Positions 1 to 6,903 are shown, numbered from the stretch's first letter. The stretch: DNA of 9,145 nt from PUND01 sp046538345 (GCA_046538345.1 JBKHJB010000090.1:1-9145); one strand, 5' to 3'. Program-made: numbers and translations. Notes: generated by a model from the sequence alone, not told the origin.

Positions 1-15
1 GTAGCATGTTCGGGG

Positions 16-45
16 CTGAAGCGCCGGGGGCGATTCCTGTATAAT
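16..45 (+). promoter_or_regulatory. Candidate sigma-70-type promoter of uvrB
   Basis: A perfect TATAAT lies at 40-45, about 40 bases before the uvrB ATG, which would give a leader of roughly 35 bases. The -35 region is poor: CTGAAG at 16-21 with an 18-base spacer matches TTGACA at only three positions. The -10 is the main evidence. No obvious operator or SOS-type palindrome is visible in the 86 bases before the gene. Confidence 0.5.
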
Positions 46-86
46 GGCCGATTCGCCGCGGACAGCTAACTCAGCAGGTAAAAGAG

Positions 87-2096
87 ATGCCCGACTTGCA
101 GGTCGTATCGGAGATGGAGCCGAAGGGCGACCAGCCCCAGGCCATCGACAAACTCGCCCGGAACATCAACGCCAGTCAGCGGCGCAACGTGCTGCTGGGC
201 GTCACCGGTAGCGGAAAGACCTTCACGATGGCTCATCTCGCCCAGCGCCTCGCCAGACCCACGCTGGTGATCAGCCATAACAAGACCCTCGCCGCCCAGC
301 TCTACGAGGAGTTCAAGGACCTTTTCCCCAACAACGCGGTTGAATACTTCGTCAGCTACTACGACTACTACCAGCCGGAGGCGTACATCCCTCAGAGAGA
401 CATCTATATCGAGAAGGACGCCTCGCGCAACGACGAGCTGGACCGGCTGCGACTGTCGGCTACCACCAGCTTGACCAGCCGGCGGGACGTGATAATCGTC
501 GCCAGCGTATCGTGCATCTTCGGGCTGGGCAGCCCGGAGGAATACAAGAAGGTCGTGGTCCCCATACGCGTGGGCGACTTTGTGGAGCGTGACGAGCTGC
601 TGCGGTCGCTGGTGAACCTCCAGTACGACCGCAACGACGTGAACTTCAAGCGCGGGACGTTCCGCGTCCGCGGCGACACCATCGACATCTATCCCGCGTA
701 CGAGCAGTTCGGCTACCAGGTTGAGATGTTCGGCGACGAGATAGAGGCGATCCATCTCATCCACCCCACCAGCGGCGAGGTGCTCAGCGACACAGACCAG
801 GCGTTTATCTTTCCGGCGGTCCACTACGTCGCCGAGGAGAGCACCATCGCCTCGGCGGTGGAGAGCATAAAGGCCGAGCTTAACCAGCGACTGATAGAGC
901 TGCGGAACCAGGGTAAGCTGCTGGAAGCCCAGCGACTGGAGGCACGGACGCGATACGACATCGAGATGCTGCTGGAGGTGGGCTTCTGTCCCGGCATCGA
1001 GAACTATTCGCGTCACCTGGACGGCCGAAAGCCCGGCGACAGGCCTTACACGCTCATCGACTACTTCGACGACGATTACCTGCTGATTATCGACGAGTCG
1101 CACGTGACGCTGCCGCAGCTCCGCGCGATGTACGCCGGCGACCGCAGCCGCAAGGAAGTGCTGGTCGAGCACGGCTTTCGCCTGCCCAGCGCGCTGGACA
1201 ACCGCCCGCTGACGTTCGACGAGTTCGAACGGCTCTGGGGCGACGTGGTTTTCGTATCCGCCACGCCCGGCGACTGGGAGCTGGAACAGGCCGGCGGAGA
1301 GGTGGTCGAGCAGGTCATCCGCCCGACGGGTCTGGTGGACCCCGCCGTGGAAGTTCGACCCGCGAAGGGACAGGTGCAGGACCTTATTGAACAGGTCCGC
1401 GGCCGCGTTGCCGACGGCGAGCGGACGCTGATTACCACGCTGACCAAGCGGCTGGCCGAGGACCTGTCCGAGTACATGCGGCAGGAGGGCTTCCGCTGCA
1501 AGTATCTCCACAGCGAGATAGACACGCTCGAGCGGGTGGACATCCTCCGCGAGCTGCGGGAGGGCAAGTTCGACGTGCTGGTGGGCGTTAACCTGCTGCG
1601 CGAGGGACTGGACCTGCCGGAGGTCTCGCTGGTGGCGATACTCGACGCCGACAAGGAGGGCTTCCTGCGCTCGGCGACGAGCTTGATACAGACCATAGGC
1701 CGATGCGCCCGGAACGTGCACGGGAAGGTGTACCTCTACGCCGACCGCATTACCGACTCGATGCGAAAGGCCATCGACGAAACCGAGCGCCGCCGTCGGA
1801 AGCAACTGGAGTTCAACGAGAAGCACGGCATCACGCCGCAGACCATCCGCAAGGCGATCCGCACGTCGCTGGCGGATCAGTTGCGGGCGCACCGCGTGGC
1901 CCGCGAGGCCGTCCAGATGGCCCCGGAGGAGTACGACCGCACCGAGCTTATCGCCGAGCTGGAGCGGGAGATGTACACCGCAGCGGAGAATCTCGAGTTC
2001 GAAAAGGCCGCCCGCCTCCGAGACCGCATATCCGAGCTTACCGGCGACGAATCGGCCGAGAGACCGCCGGAAAAACGCGCCGGAGCAAAACGGTAA
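87..2096 (+). CDS. uvrB: UvrB, excinuclease ABC subunit B
   Basis: UvrB is the damage-verifying, helicase-like subunit of cytoplasmic nucleotide excision repair. It is loaded by UvrA and then recruits the UvrC nuclease. The 669 residues are the usual full length (E. coli has 673). Visible motifs, in order: the N-terminal KGDQPQAI (13-20), Walker A GVTGSGKT (38-45), the aromatic beta-hairpin YYDYYQPEAYIP (91-102) that clamps DNA, DESH Walker B (336-339), SAT motif III (391-393), QTIGRCARN motif VI (535-543), and a C-terminal UVR coiled-coil (about 620-653) that binds UvrC. Motif VI has Cys where the familiar form is QTIGRAARN. The ATG at 87 is preceded by AGGT at 76-79 with 7-base spacing and gives the family N-terminus. 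It ends at TAA 2094-2096, six bases before a tandem octamer array. It stands alone on the + strand and faces the seven-gene block. The identification is secure. Confidence 0.99.
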   Translation: MPDLQVVSEMEPKGDQPQAIDKLARNINASQRRNVLLGVTGSGKTFTMAHLAQRLARPTLVISHNKTLAAQLYEEFKDLFPNNAVEYFVSYYDYYQPEAYIPQRDIYIEKDASRNDELDRLRLSATTSLTSRRDVIIVASVSCIFGLGSPEEYKKVVVPIRVGDFVERDELLRSLVNLQYDRNDVNFKRGTFRVRGDTIDIYPAYEQFGYQVEMFGDEIEAIHLIHPTSGEVLSDTDQAFIFPAVHYVAEESTIASAVESIKAELNQRLIELRNQGKLLEAQRLEARTRYDIEMLLEVGFCPGIENYSRHLDGRKPGDRPYTLIDYFDDDYLLIIDESHVTLPQLRAMYAGDRSRKEVLVEHGFRLPSALDNRPLTFDEFERLWGDVVFVSATPGDWELEQAGGEVVEQVIRPTGLVDPAVEVRPAKGQVQDLIEQVRGRVADGERTLITTLTKRLAEDLSEYMRQEGFRCKYLHSEIDTLERVDILRELREGKFDVLVGVNLLREGLDLPEVSLVAILDADKEGFLRSATSLIQTIGRCARNVHGKVYLYADRITDSMRKAIDETERRRRKQLEFNEKHGITPQTIRKAIRTSLADQLRAHRVAREAVQMAPEEYDRTELIAELEREMYTAAENLEFEKAARLRDRISELTGDESAERPPEKRAGAKR

Positions 2097-2101
2097 CGGC
2101 C

Positions 2102-2133
2102 TGGATGATTGGTTAACTGGTTGACTGGTTAAT
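2102..2133 (+). repeat. Tandem octamer array A (4 units)
   Basis: Four head-to-tail 8-base units start six bases after the uvrB stop: TGGATGAT, TGGTTAAC, TGGTTGAC and TGGTTAAT. The last three differ from one another by only one or two bases. The period is 8, so these cannot keep a reading frame and are unlikely to be coding. The same unit family recurs in the same orientation at the other end of the spacer. Confidence 0.8.
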
Positions 2134-2171
2134 CGGGGGAGCCGTTGATCCGTCGTGCGCGTACGCCCGGC

Positions 2172-2226
2172 ATATCTGCCCAACGAATCACGAGTAGCGA
2201 ATCGCGAAGTAACGGCCCGCAGATAT
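2172..2226. repeat. 8-base inverted repeat flanking the heptamer array
   Basis: ATATCTGC at 2172-2179 is the exact reverse complement of GCAGATAT at 2219-2226. The arms enclose 39 bases that contain the heptamer array. An RNA from either strand could form a long-looped stem, or the arms may be the ends of a small degenerate element. The stem is AT-containing and short, so a functional structure is uncertain. Confidence 0.4.
2184..2211 (+). repeat. Tandem heptamer array (4 units)
   Basis: Four contiguous 7-base units are present: CGAATCA, CGAGTAG, CGAATCG and CGAAGTA. Each begins CGA, and the first three fit CGARTNR; the fourth is more diverged. Period and sequence differ from the flanking octamer arrays, so the spacer holds at least two short-repeat families. 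Confidence 0.65.
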
Positions 2227-2254
2227 AGCATACCTGCCCGGCGGATAGCGGCTT

Positions 2255-2276
2255 CCCCCCGCGTGGCGGCGGGGGG
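2255..2276. terminator. GC-only hairpin, possible bidirectional terminator without U-tract
   Basis: CCCCCCGC (2255-2262) and GCGGGGGG (2269-2276) form a perfect 8-base-pair all-GC stem with a 6-base loop. It lies between the two convergent genes, where a transcription barrier would be expected. Neither side carries a T-run, so it is not a standard intrinsic terminator. It could act as a strong 3' end-stabilising stem or simply be part of a dispersed repeat. Confidence 0.4.
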
Positions 2277-2354
2277 TTGCGCTTCCAACAACCGGCCGCA
2301 ACCTTGCCCATGAGCCACTGTCGAAGGCGTGGCGTTCCTCGAATACCATCCACC

Positions 2355-2386
2355 CGCTTAACTGTTTAACGGCTCAACGGCTGAAC
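2355..2386 (+). repeat. Tandem octamer array B (4 units)
   Basis: Four contiguous 8-base units are present: CGCTTAAC, TGTTTAAC, GGCTCAAC and GGCTGAAC, with consensus NGNTNAAC. They are in the same strand orientation as array A (TGGTTAAC) and clearly related to it. A degenerate further unit, GGCTCACT at 2395-2402, is in phase with the array and runs into the rne stop codon. Confidence 0.75.
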
Positions 2387-2399
2387 CGCCTGGCGGCTC
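2383..2399 (-). terminator. Short hairpin over the rne stop codon
   Basis: On the - strand, GAGCCG and CGGTTC pair (one G-U) around the 5-base loop CCAGG, and the stem overlaps the rne TGA. No U-run follows. It could mark the 3' end of the operon transcript but does not meet the criteria for a rho-independent terminator. Confidence 0.25.
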
Positions 2400-4365
2400 A
2401 CTCGCTTTTCTCGGCCGCCGGCTGGGTTTGTTTCTTCTTGTGCTTTCTCCCGCCCCGGCGGCCTCGGCGGCGCTTCTTGGTGGCGGTGGACTTATCCGAC
2501 GATTCGTCCCCATCGGAGGACTTGGTTTTGTCGCCTTCGGACTTCTCGTCCCGGCCCGGGTCGGACTGCTTCTGTTCGGCGTCGGTGTCTTTGGAGTTTT
2601 CAGAGCCGTCCTGCTCGGGCGGGTTCTTTTTCTTGCGTCTCCGGCGGGACTTTCTCTTGCCCGAGTCCTGCTGTTTGTCGTCCTTTTCCGAGTTGTCCTG
2701 GGATTTCTGCTGCCGGCTTTTCTCATCGCTCGGCTGGTCCTGGTCGTCCTGCTCCGACGACTCCCGGGCGGCAAGCCACTTGTCGTATTCGGAAACGTCC
2801 ACCGTACCGACCTGGGAAGGTTTATCGCCGGTCTCGCCCTGGTCCCAGTTTATGACGCTTCCGCGATTATTCGTGCACTCGATGTTGATTTGCTCGCTGC
2901 CCATGTCGGCGGAGGCATGGATGCGGACGGCTTTTTGCGACTGCGACTCGATGCGGCATATCTGCTTGCGGTGGAAGTTCGTCAGCCGCTCGGCCACGGA
3001 CGGCGCGATGGTCACCGAGATCGTCGCGACGTCCTCATTTGCGGCCGCCCGCTGGATATCCCGCATCACCAGCAGGGCCTGCGACTCGGACGAGCGGACC
3101 AGACCGGTGCCGTTGCAGTTAGGGCAATGACTGTAAATATCCTCTTTCAGCGACGGTCTCATGCGCTGGCGCGTCAACTCAACCAGGCAAAACGCACTCA
3201 TCCGTAGCACCTTGGTCTTGGCGCGGTCGGTCTTCAGATTGTCGCGGAGAATCTTCTCAACGGTGCTGCGGTTCTTCTTGTTCTGCATGTCGATAAAGTC
3301 GATCACGATCACGCCGCCGAGGTCGCGGAGCCGAAGCTGGCGGACTATTTCGGCGGCCGCCTCTTTGTTCAGCTTGGTTGCGGAGGTCTCCGCGTCGCTG
3401 TGGTCGCGGTAGCGTCCGGAGTTGACGTCGATGGAGACAAGCGCCTCGGTCTGGTCGATTACGATGGACCCGCCCGAGGGCAACTCCACCCGCCGTGAGT
3501 AGATACTCTCTATCTCCTGCTCCAGACCGAACTCGTGGAACAGTCCCTTTTGCCCGACGTACACTTCCACGACGTGCTTGGTCCGCGGCATGGCGACGTC
3601 GAGAAACTCCCGCACTTTCTTGGCGACCGCGGGGCTGTCGCAGATGATGCGGTCGATGGAGCTGTTATAGACGTCGCGGATGGTCCGGGTAACCAGGTCG
3701 GACTCGCGGAACAGCTCCGCCGGGGGCTTGGAAGTGTTGACGTGCTTGCGTATGGACTTCCACATCCGTTGAAGGTAGTTCAGATCGCGGTTCAGATCGC
3801 GCTTGGAGCGCCCCACACCGGCGGTACGGAGAATAAAGCCCATATCGCCGGGCAGGTTAAGCTCGTTGAGTTGCTTGCGGGCCTGATCGCGAAGCTCCTC
3901 GTCCTCGACCTTCCGCGAAACGCCGAGCTTCTTCATCCCCGGCATCATTACCAGCAGCCGACCCGGAACCGACAGATACGTCGTCAGCGTCGGGCCCTTG
4001 GTGCCGATTCCTTCCTTGGTCATCTGTACAATGACTTCCTGTCCACGCCGCAGGCACGCCTGTATGGGGGGACGGTCGCGGTGCGGGCGTTTGCGTCCGA
4101 CGGCCTCGGAGCTTTTGCCGCCTCCGGGGAAGTACTGCGGGTGGAGGTCGGAGATATGCAGAAAGCCGTTCTTCGCCAGTCCGCAATCCACGAAGGCGGC
4201 CTGTATGGATGGCTCGACGTTGGTGACCTTACCCTTGTAGATGTTCCCCACCCGACTGGCCGTCGAGGCCCGCTCGACGTACAACTCCTCCAGGGCGCCG
4301 TCCGAGACAATGCAGATACGGCATTCCTGACCTTCAACCGTGTTGATGAGCATCAGTTTTGACAT
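2398..4365 (-). CDS. rne: RNase E/G family endoribonuclease with charged C-terminal tail
   Basis: This is a single-strand-specific endoribonuclease of the Rne/Rng family, acting in rRNA maturation and mRNA decay. The 655 residues include an S1 RNA-binding domain (about 37-130, starting RVGNIYKGKV) with a short charged insertion (about 80-105). The catalytic core follows, with the metal-binding SIDVNSG (Asp313, Asn315) and VIDFIDM (Asp356), and then the zinc-link motif CPNC (Cys414, Cys417), which in RNase E joins protomers. From about 533 to the end the protein is low-complexity, rich in Lys, Arg, Asp, Glu, Ser and Gln. It has two strongly basic patches (571-580 and 630-645) that resemble the disordered RNA-binding tail of RNase E. 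The core is closer in size to RNase G, so either name could be argued. The ATG at 4365 lies inside the DUF2344 gene (13-base overlap), which suggests coupled translation. It is the last gene of the - strand block. Confidence 0.95.
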   Translation of the reverse strand: MSKLMLINTVEGQECRICIVSDGALEELYVERASTASRVGNIYKGKVTNVEPSIQAAFVDCGLAKNGFLHISDLHPQYFPGGGKSSEAVGRKRPHRDRPPIQACLRRGQEVIVQMTKEGIGTKGPTLTTYLSVPGRLLVMMPGMKKLGVSRKVEDEELRDQARKQLNELNLPGDMGFILRTAGVGRSKRDLNRDLNYLQRMWKSIRKHVNTSKPPAELFRESDLVTRTIRDVYNSSIDRIICDSPAVAKKVREFLDVAMPRTKHVVEVYVGQKGLFHEFGLEQEIESIYSRRVELPSGGSIVIDQTEALVSIDVNSGRYRDHSDAETSATKLNKEAAAEIVRQLRLRDLGGVIVIDFIDMQNKKNRSTVEKILRDNLKTDRAKTKVLRMSAFCLVELTRQRMRPSLKEDIYSHCPNCNGTGLVRSSESQALLVMRDIQRAAANEDVATISVTIAPSVAERLTNFHRKQICRIESQSQKAVRIHASADMGSEQINIECTNNRGSVINWDQGETGDKPSQVGTVDVSEYDKWLAARESSEQDDQDQPSDEKSRQQKSQDNSEKDDKQQDSGKRKSRRRRKKKNPPEQDGSENSKDTDAEQKQSDPGRDEKSEGDKTKSSDGDESSDKSTATKKRRRGRRGGRKHKKKQTQPAAEKSE

Positions 4366-5057
4366 TGTGTTTCACCGTTCCTGTCTTTGGGGCGCTCGTC
4401 GGTGTCCAACCGAACGTGCGTGCGGACCACCTCGGCCAGCAGGGGACGTTCGGGAAGGGACAGCAGACGGAGCACTTCGCCCGGACGAGGCCAGAGATCG
4501 CCTCTGGGTTGGGCTTTCCACCACAACCGTCCGTCGCGGACCTCCAGGTCGCTTACCATCTCTCGGAGGTCGATTTCGCGGCGGGCGAACCCGCCACGGC
4601 GTCTTTTCGCCGAGACCAGCCGCTCCACCGGCCAGGTGTCGCGCTTGAGCAACTCCTCCAGCGGAGAGTCAACGGCCTCGACGTCAGCCACCGGACAGTA
4701 ATAGTCCATACCGACGGGTTGGGGGGTAGCACGGGTCGCCGGCTCGCAGGTGTCGAACTGCAGCCCGCGTGGCGACTCTCGATTAAGCCCCTCTCGCATC
4801 CGGCTGGTGTCCACGGGTTCCTCGGTGACCAGCAATAGCGGGTCGTCACAGACCGCCACAGCCACCGGCCGGGGGCACAGAAGCGACAGTCGCGGGCGGG
4901 GGTTATACCCCTGAGAATACCGCAACGGCACTTCCGCCCGCGCCGTGGTCCGCTCCATCACCCGCGCCATGTCATGGTGCGAGAGATATCGCAGGTCCCC
5001 GTGAACGCGAAAGCGTAAAAGCCAACGTTCGGGCAAAGTCCTTATGCGCCCTTTCAA
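4353..5057 (-). CDS. TIGR03936 / DUF2344 protein
   Basis: The 234-residue protein matches the DUF2344 family (radical-SAM-linked protein, TIGR03936). The diagnostic part is the N-terminus, RFRVHGDLRYLSHHDM (15-30) followed by YSQGYNPRPRLSL (48-60). The molecular function is not firmly known. In many bacteria the domain is fused to or follows a TIGR03960 radical SAM protein and sits before rne/rng. Here the rng link is kept, but no radical SAM gene is present in the window. The start is uncertain: TTG at 5057 has no Shine-Dalgarno sequence and lies 9 bases after a strong hairpin. A second TTG at residue 8 (5036) would still keep the whole conserved domain. The C-terminal 13 bases overlap rne. 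Family assignment is fairly sure; the function is not. Confidence 0.87.
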   Translation of the reverse strand: MKGRIRTLPERWLLRFRVHGDLRYLSHHDMARVMERTTARAEVPLRYSQGYNPRPRLSLLCPRPVAVAVCDDPLLLVTEEPVDTSRMREGLNRESPRGLQFDTCEPATRATPQPVGMDYYCPVADVEAVDSPLEELLKRDTWPVERLVSAKRRRGGFARREIDLREMVSDLEVRDGRLWWKAQPRGDLWPRPGEVLRLLSLPERPLLAEVVRTHVRLDTDERPKDRNGETQCQN

Positions 5058-5066
5058 ATGTATTAT

Positions 5067-5089
5067 TACGCCGCGCCACTCGCGGCGTA
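5067..5089. terminator. 9-bp hairpin in the ptsP-DUF2344 gap
   Basis: TACGCCGCG (5067-5075) and CGCGGCGTA (5081-5089) form a perfect 9-base-pair stem with a 5-base loop. On the + strand it is followed by CGA and six Ts (5093-5098), so it looks like an intrinsic terminator for antisense transcription. On the operon strand it is instead followed by AU-rich single-stranded sequence and, 10 bases later, the DUF2344 start. On that strand it may be a processing or stabilising stem rather than a terminator. Confidence 0.5.
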
Positions 5090-5108
5090 CGATTTTTTCG
5101 TAGTTGTT

Positions 5109-6851
5109 CTATTCCACCAGCGCTTCAGGCAGCACCCGGCGGGTCTCCGTGCGGAGATAGTTGACTACCTCCTTGTCGGAGTCAAAGCTCAGGACCCTCT
5201 GGGCCACCTTCAGCGCCTGTTCCATCGTAACAGACCGGACGATTTTTTTAATCTCCGGAATGGCCGGCGGTGTGCACGAAAAACTCCGCAGACCCAGTCC
5301 CAGAAGGAGCATTGTGTAAACCGGGTCGCCGGCCATTTCGCCGCACAAGCTCACCGGCACGTCGTGGCGCTGACCGGCCCGGATGACTTCCTGTATCAGC
5401 CGGAGCACCGCCGGGTCGGCCACCGTGAACATCGGCGCCACCCGCTCGTTGCCGCGGTCCACCGCCAAGGTGTACTGCACCAGGTCGTTGGTTCCGATAG
5501 AGAAAAAGTCCACTTCCCTGGCGAACGCGTCGCACTGCAGCGCCGCGGAGGGCGTCTCCACCATCATACCCAACGGGACATCGTCGCGATGCTCGATTCC
5601 CTCTTCCTCGAGATCCTCGATGACGTCGCGGACGATGGTCTTCGCATGGCGCATCTCCAAAAGGTTGGTAATCAGAGGGAACATTACCGATACGTTCCCT
5701 TGCACCCCCGCGCGCATGATCGCCCGGAGCTGGGTCTTGAAGGTCTGGAGGTTCTGGAAGCAGTAGCGGATGCTCCGAAGCCCCAGAAACGGGTTCCGCT
5801 CCGGCACTCGCGCCCGGGCCTGGGTGTACTTGTCGGCGCCCAGGTCCAACGTGCGGATGGTAACCGGTCGATCGCCGCACTCCTCCAGCACGTCACAGTA
5901 CGCCCGGTAATGGTCTTCCTCGGTCGGTTCGAGATCCGAACCAAGGAACAGGAACTCCGTCCGGTACAGCCCGATTCCCTGCCCGCCCTTGTCCAGCACG
6001 GTGCGGACCTCGTAGGGGAACTCGATATTGCCCAGCAGGCGCACCTCGTGTCCGTCGGCGGTGATGGCCGGCAGCTCCCGCAGGGCGTCCAGACTGTGGA
6101 TGAACTCGCTTTGACGACGGGCGAACTGCTCGTACTTCTCGACGGTCTGCTCGTCCGGGTCGATAATTACAATGCCCCGGTTGCCGTCTATTACGACCTT
6201 GTCTCCGCCGGAAACCTCCGCGGTTACGTCGTTCAAGCCCACCACGGCGGGTATGTCCATCGCCTTTGCGACAATGGCCGTGTGACTGGTCGCCCCCCCG
6301 GCGTCGATGGCCAGGCCCAACACGTGCTCGCGGTCCAGACCGGCCGTCTGGGACGGTGTCAGGTCGCGGGCAAGCACGGCTACGTCCTTGCTCAGATGCT
6401 TCAGCGAGTGCCGCCGCTGCCCGATAAGGTTCCTCAGCAACCGCTTCTCGACGTCATAGACGTCCTTGACGCGTTGGGCGAGATATTCGGGCATGTCCCG
6501 GAAGTCGCCCGCGTATCCCCGCAGGACATTGGCAACGGCATACTCGGCCGTTACGTGACCATTGAGGATGGTATCCGAGAACTGCTTGAAAAGCTGCTTG
6601 TCCTCCAGCAGGCCCAGATGGAAGTCGAATATCCCCGCGGTTTCCTTACCGAGGCGTTCGGAAGTCCGCTTGCGAAGGTCGAGTATTTCCTTTTTTGACA
6701 CAGCCAACGCCCGTTTGAGCCGATCCAGCTCGGCCTGGGCGTTATCAACGGGCACATGGCGCTCGGGGATCTCAAACTCCTCGGTATCGAGGACGATCGC
6801 CGTCGCGACAACCGCGCCCGGTGAGACGCCTATGCCCTTTTTGACCTTCAT
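5109..6851 (-). CDS. ptsP: PTS Enzyme I (phosphoenolpyruvate-protein phosphotransferase)
   Basis: Enzyme I takes phosphate from PEP and passes it to HPr, the first step of the phosphotransferase system in the cytoplasm. The 580 residues match canonical EI (E. coli PtsI has 575). The N-terminal HPr-binding and phosphohistidine domains carry the active-site His190 in GGATSHTAI. The C-terminal PEP-binding barrel shows GLYRTEFLF (294-302, Arg297), the metal-site region VETPSAA and SIGTNDLVQYTLAVDR (451-466), and the catalytic Cys503 in LCGEMAGD. There is no N-terminal GAF domain, so by structure it is PtsI-like rather than the GAF-containing PtsP of the E. coli nitrogen PTS; ptsP is the broad family symbol. 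The ATG at 6851 gives the standard EI N-terminus. A GGAG precedes it by only two bases, closer than ideal. It follows ptsH by 52 bases, with a weak 5-bp stem (GCCCG 6872-6876, CGGGC 6886-6890) in between. Confidence 0.97.
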   Translation of the reverse strand: MKVKKGIGVSPGAVVATAIVLDTEEFEIPERHVPVDNAQAELDRLKRALAVSKKEILDLRKRTSERLGKETAGIFDFHLGLLEDKQLFKQFSDTILNGHVTAEYAVANVLRGYAGDFRDMPEYLAQRVKDVYDVEKRLLRNLIGQRRHSLKHLSKDVAVLARDLTPSQTAGLDREHVLGLAIDAGGATSHTAIVAKAMDIPAVVGLNDVTAEVSGGDKVVIDGNRGIVIIDPDEQTVEKYEQFARRQSEFIHSLDALRELPAITADGHEVRLLGNIEFPYEVRTVLDKGGQGIGLYRTEFLFLGSDLEPTEEDHYRAYCDVLEECGDRPVTIRTLDLGADKYTQARARVPERNPFLGLRSIRYCFQNLQTFKTQLRAIMRAGVQGNVSVMFPLITNLLEMRHAKTIVRDVIEDLEEEGIEHRDDVPLGMMVETPSAALQCDAFAREVDFFSIGTNDLVQYTLAVDRGNERVAPMFTVADPAVLRLIQEVIRAGQRHDVPVSLCGEMAGDPVYTMLLLGLGLRSFSCTPPAIPEIKKIVRSVTMEQALKVAQRVLSFDSDKEVVNYLRTETRRVLPEALVE

Positions 6852-6903
6852 ATCTCCGATGTTCCGTTACTGCCCGACGCAAGACCGGGCGGTGTTTGAA
6901 AAA

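Larger units (their letters stand above)
2097..2397. other. Repeat-rich intergenic region between convergent uvrB and rne
   Basis: This 301-base spacer has no convincing gene. It contains two short tandem octamer arrays of the same family (2102-2133 and 2355-2386), a tandem heptamer array (2184-2211) flanked by an 8-base inverted repeat (2172-2179 and 2219-2226), an imperfect direct repeat GCATAYCTGCCC (2170-2181 and 2228-2239), and a GC-only hairpin (2255-2276). An open frame of 74 codons crosses it on the - strand (2129-2353), but it runs through the repeats, has no recognisable domain and has no good ribosome binding site. I read the region as non-coding. Confidence 0.75.

Noticed and set aside
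66..2318. 750-codon open frame on the - strand opposite uvrB
   Set aside because: It mirrors the whole of uvrB and runs into the repeat spacer. Its translation has no recognisable domain, and such antisense frames are common in GC-rich genes.
2129..2353. Possible 74-residue protein in the uvrB-rne spacer, - strand
   Set aside because: It crosses the heptamer array and GC hairpin, has a proline run created by the hairpin, and shows no domain or convincing ribosome binding site.
2102..2386. Possible CRISPR array
   Set aside because: The repeated units are 7-8 bases long and directly abutting, with no spacers and no cas genes nearby.
3535..4362. 275-codon open frame on the + strand opposite rne
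   Set aside because: It lies wholly within the conserved S1 and catalytic part of rne, has no family resemblance and has no supporting ribosome site.
5062..5090. Full sigma-70 promoter for DUF2344 in the 51-base gap
   Set aside because: AATAAT is a fair -10 match, but the -35 position falls in the hairpin arm and does not resemble TTGACA; only noted as a possibility under the start-site finding.
5058..6698. 546-codon open frame on the + strand opposite Enzyme I
   Set aside because: It is complementary to a clearly conserved EI gene; the protein is rich in Arg, His, Val and Leu, as expected of an antisense shadow, with no domain.
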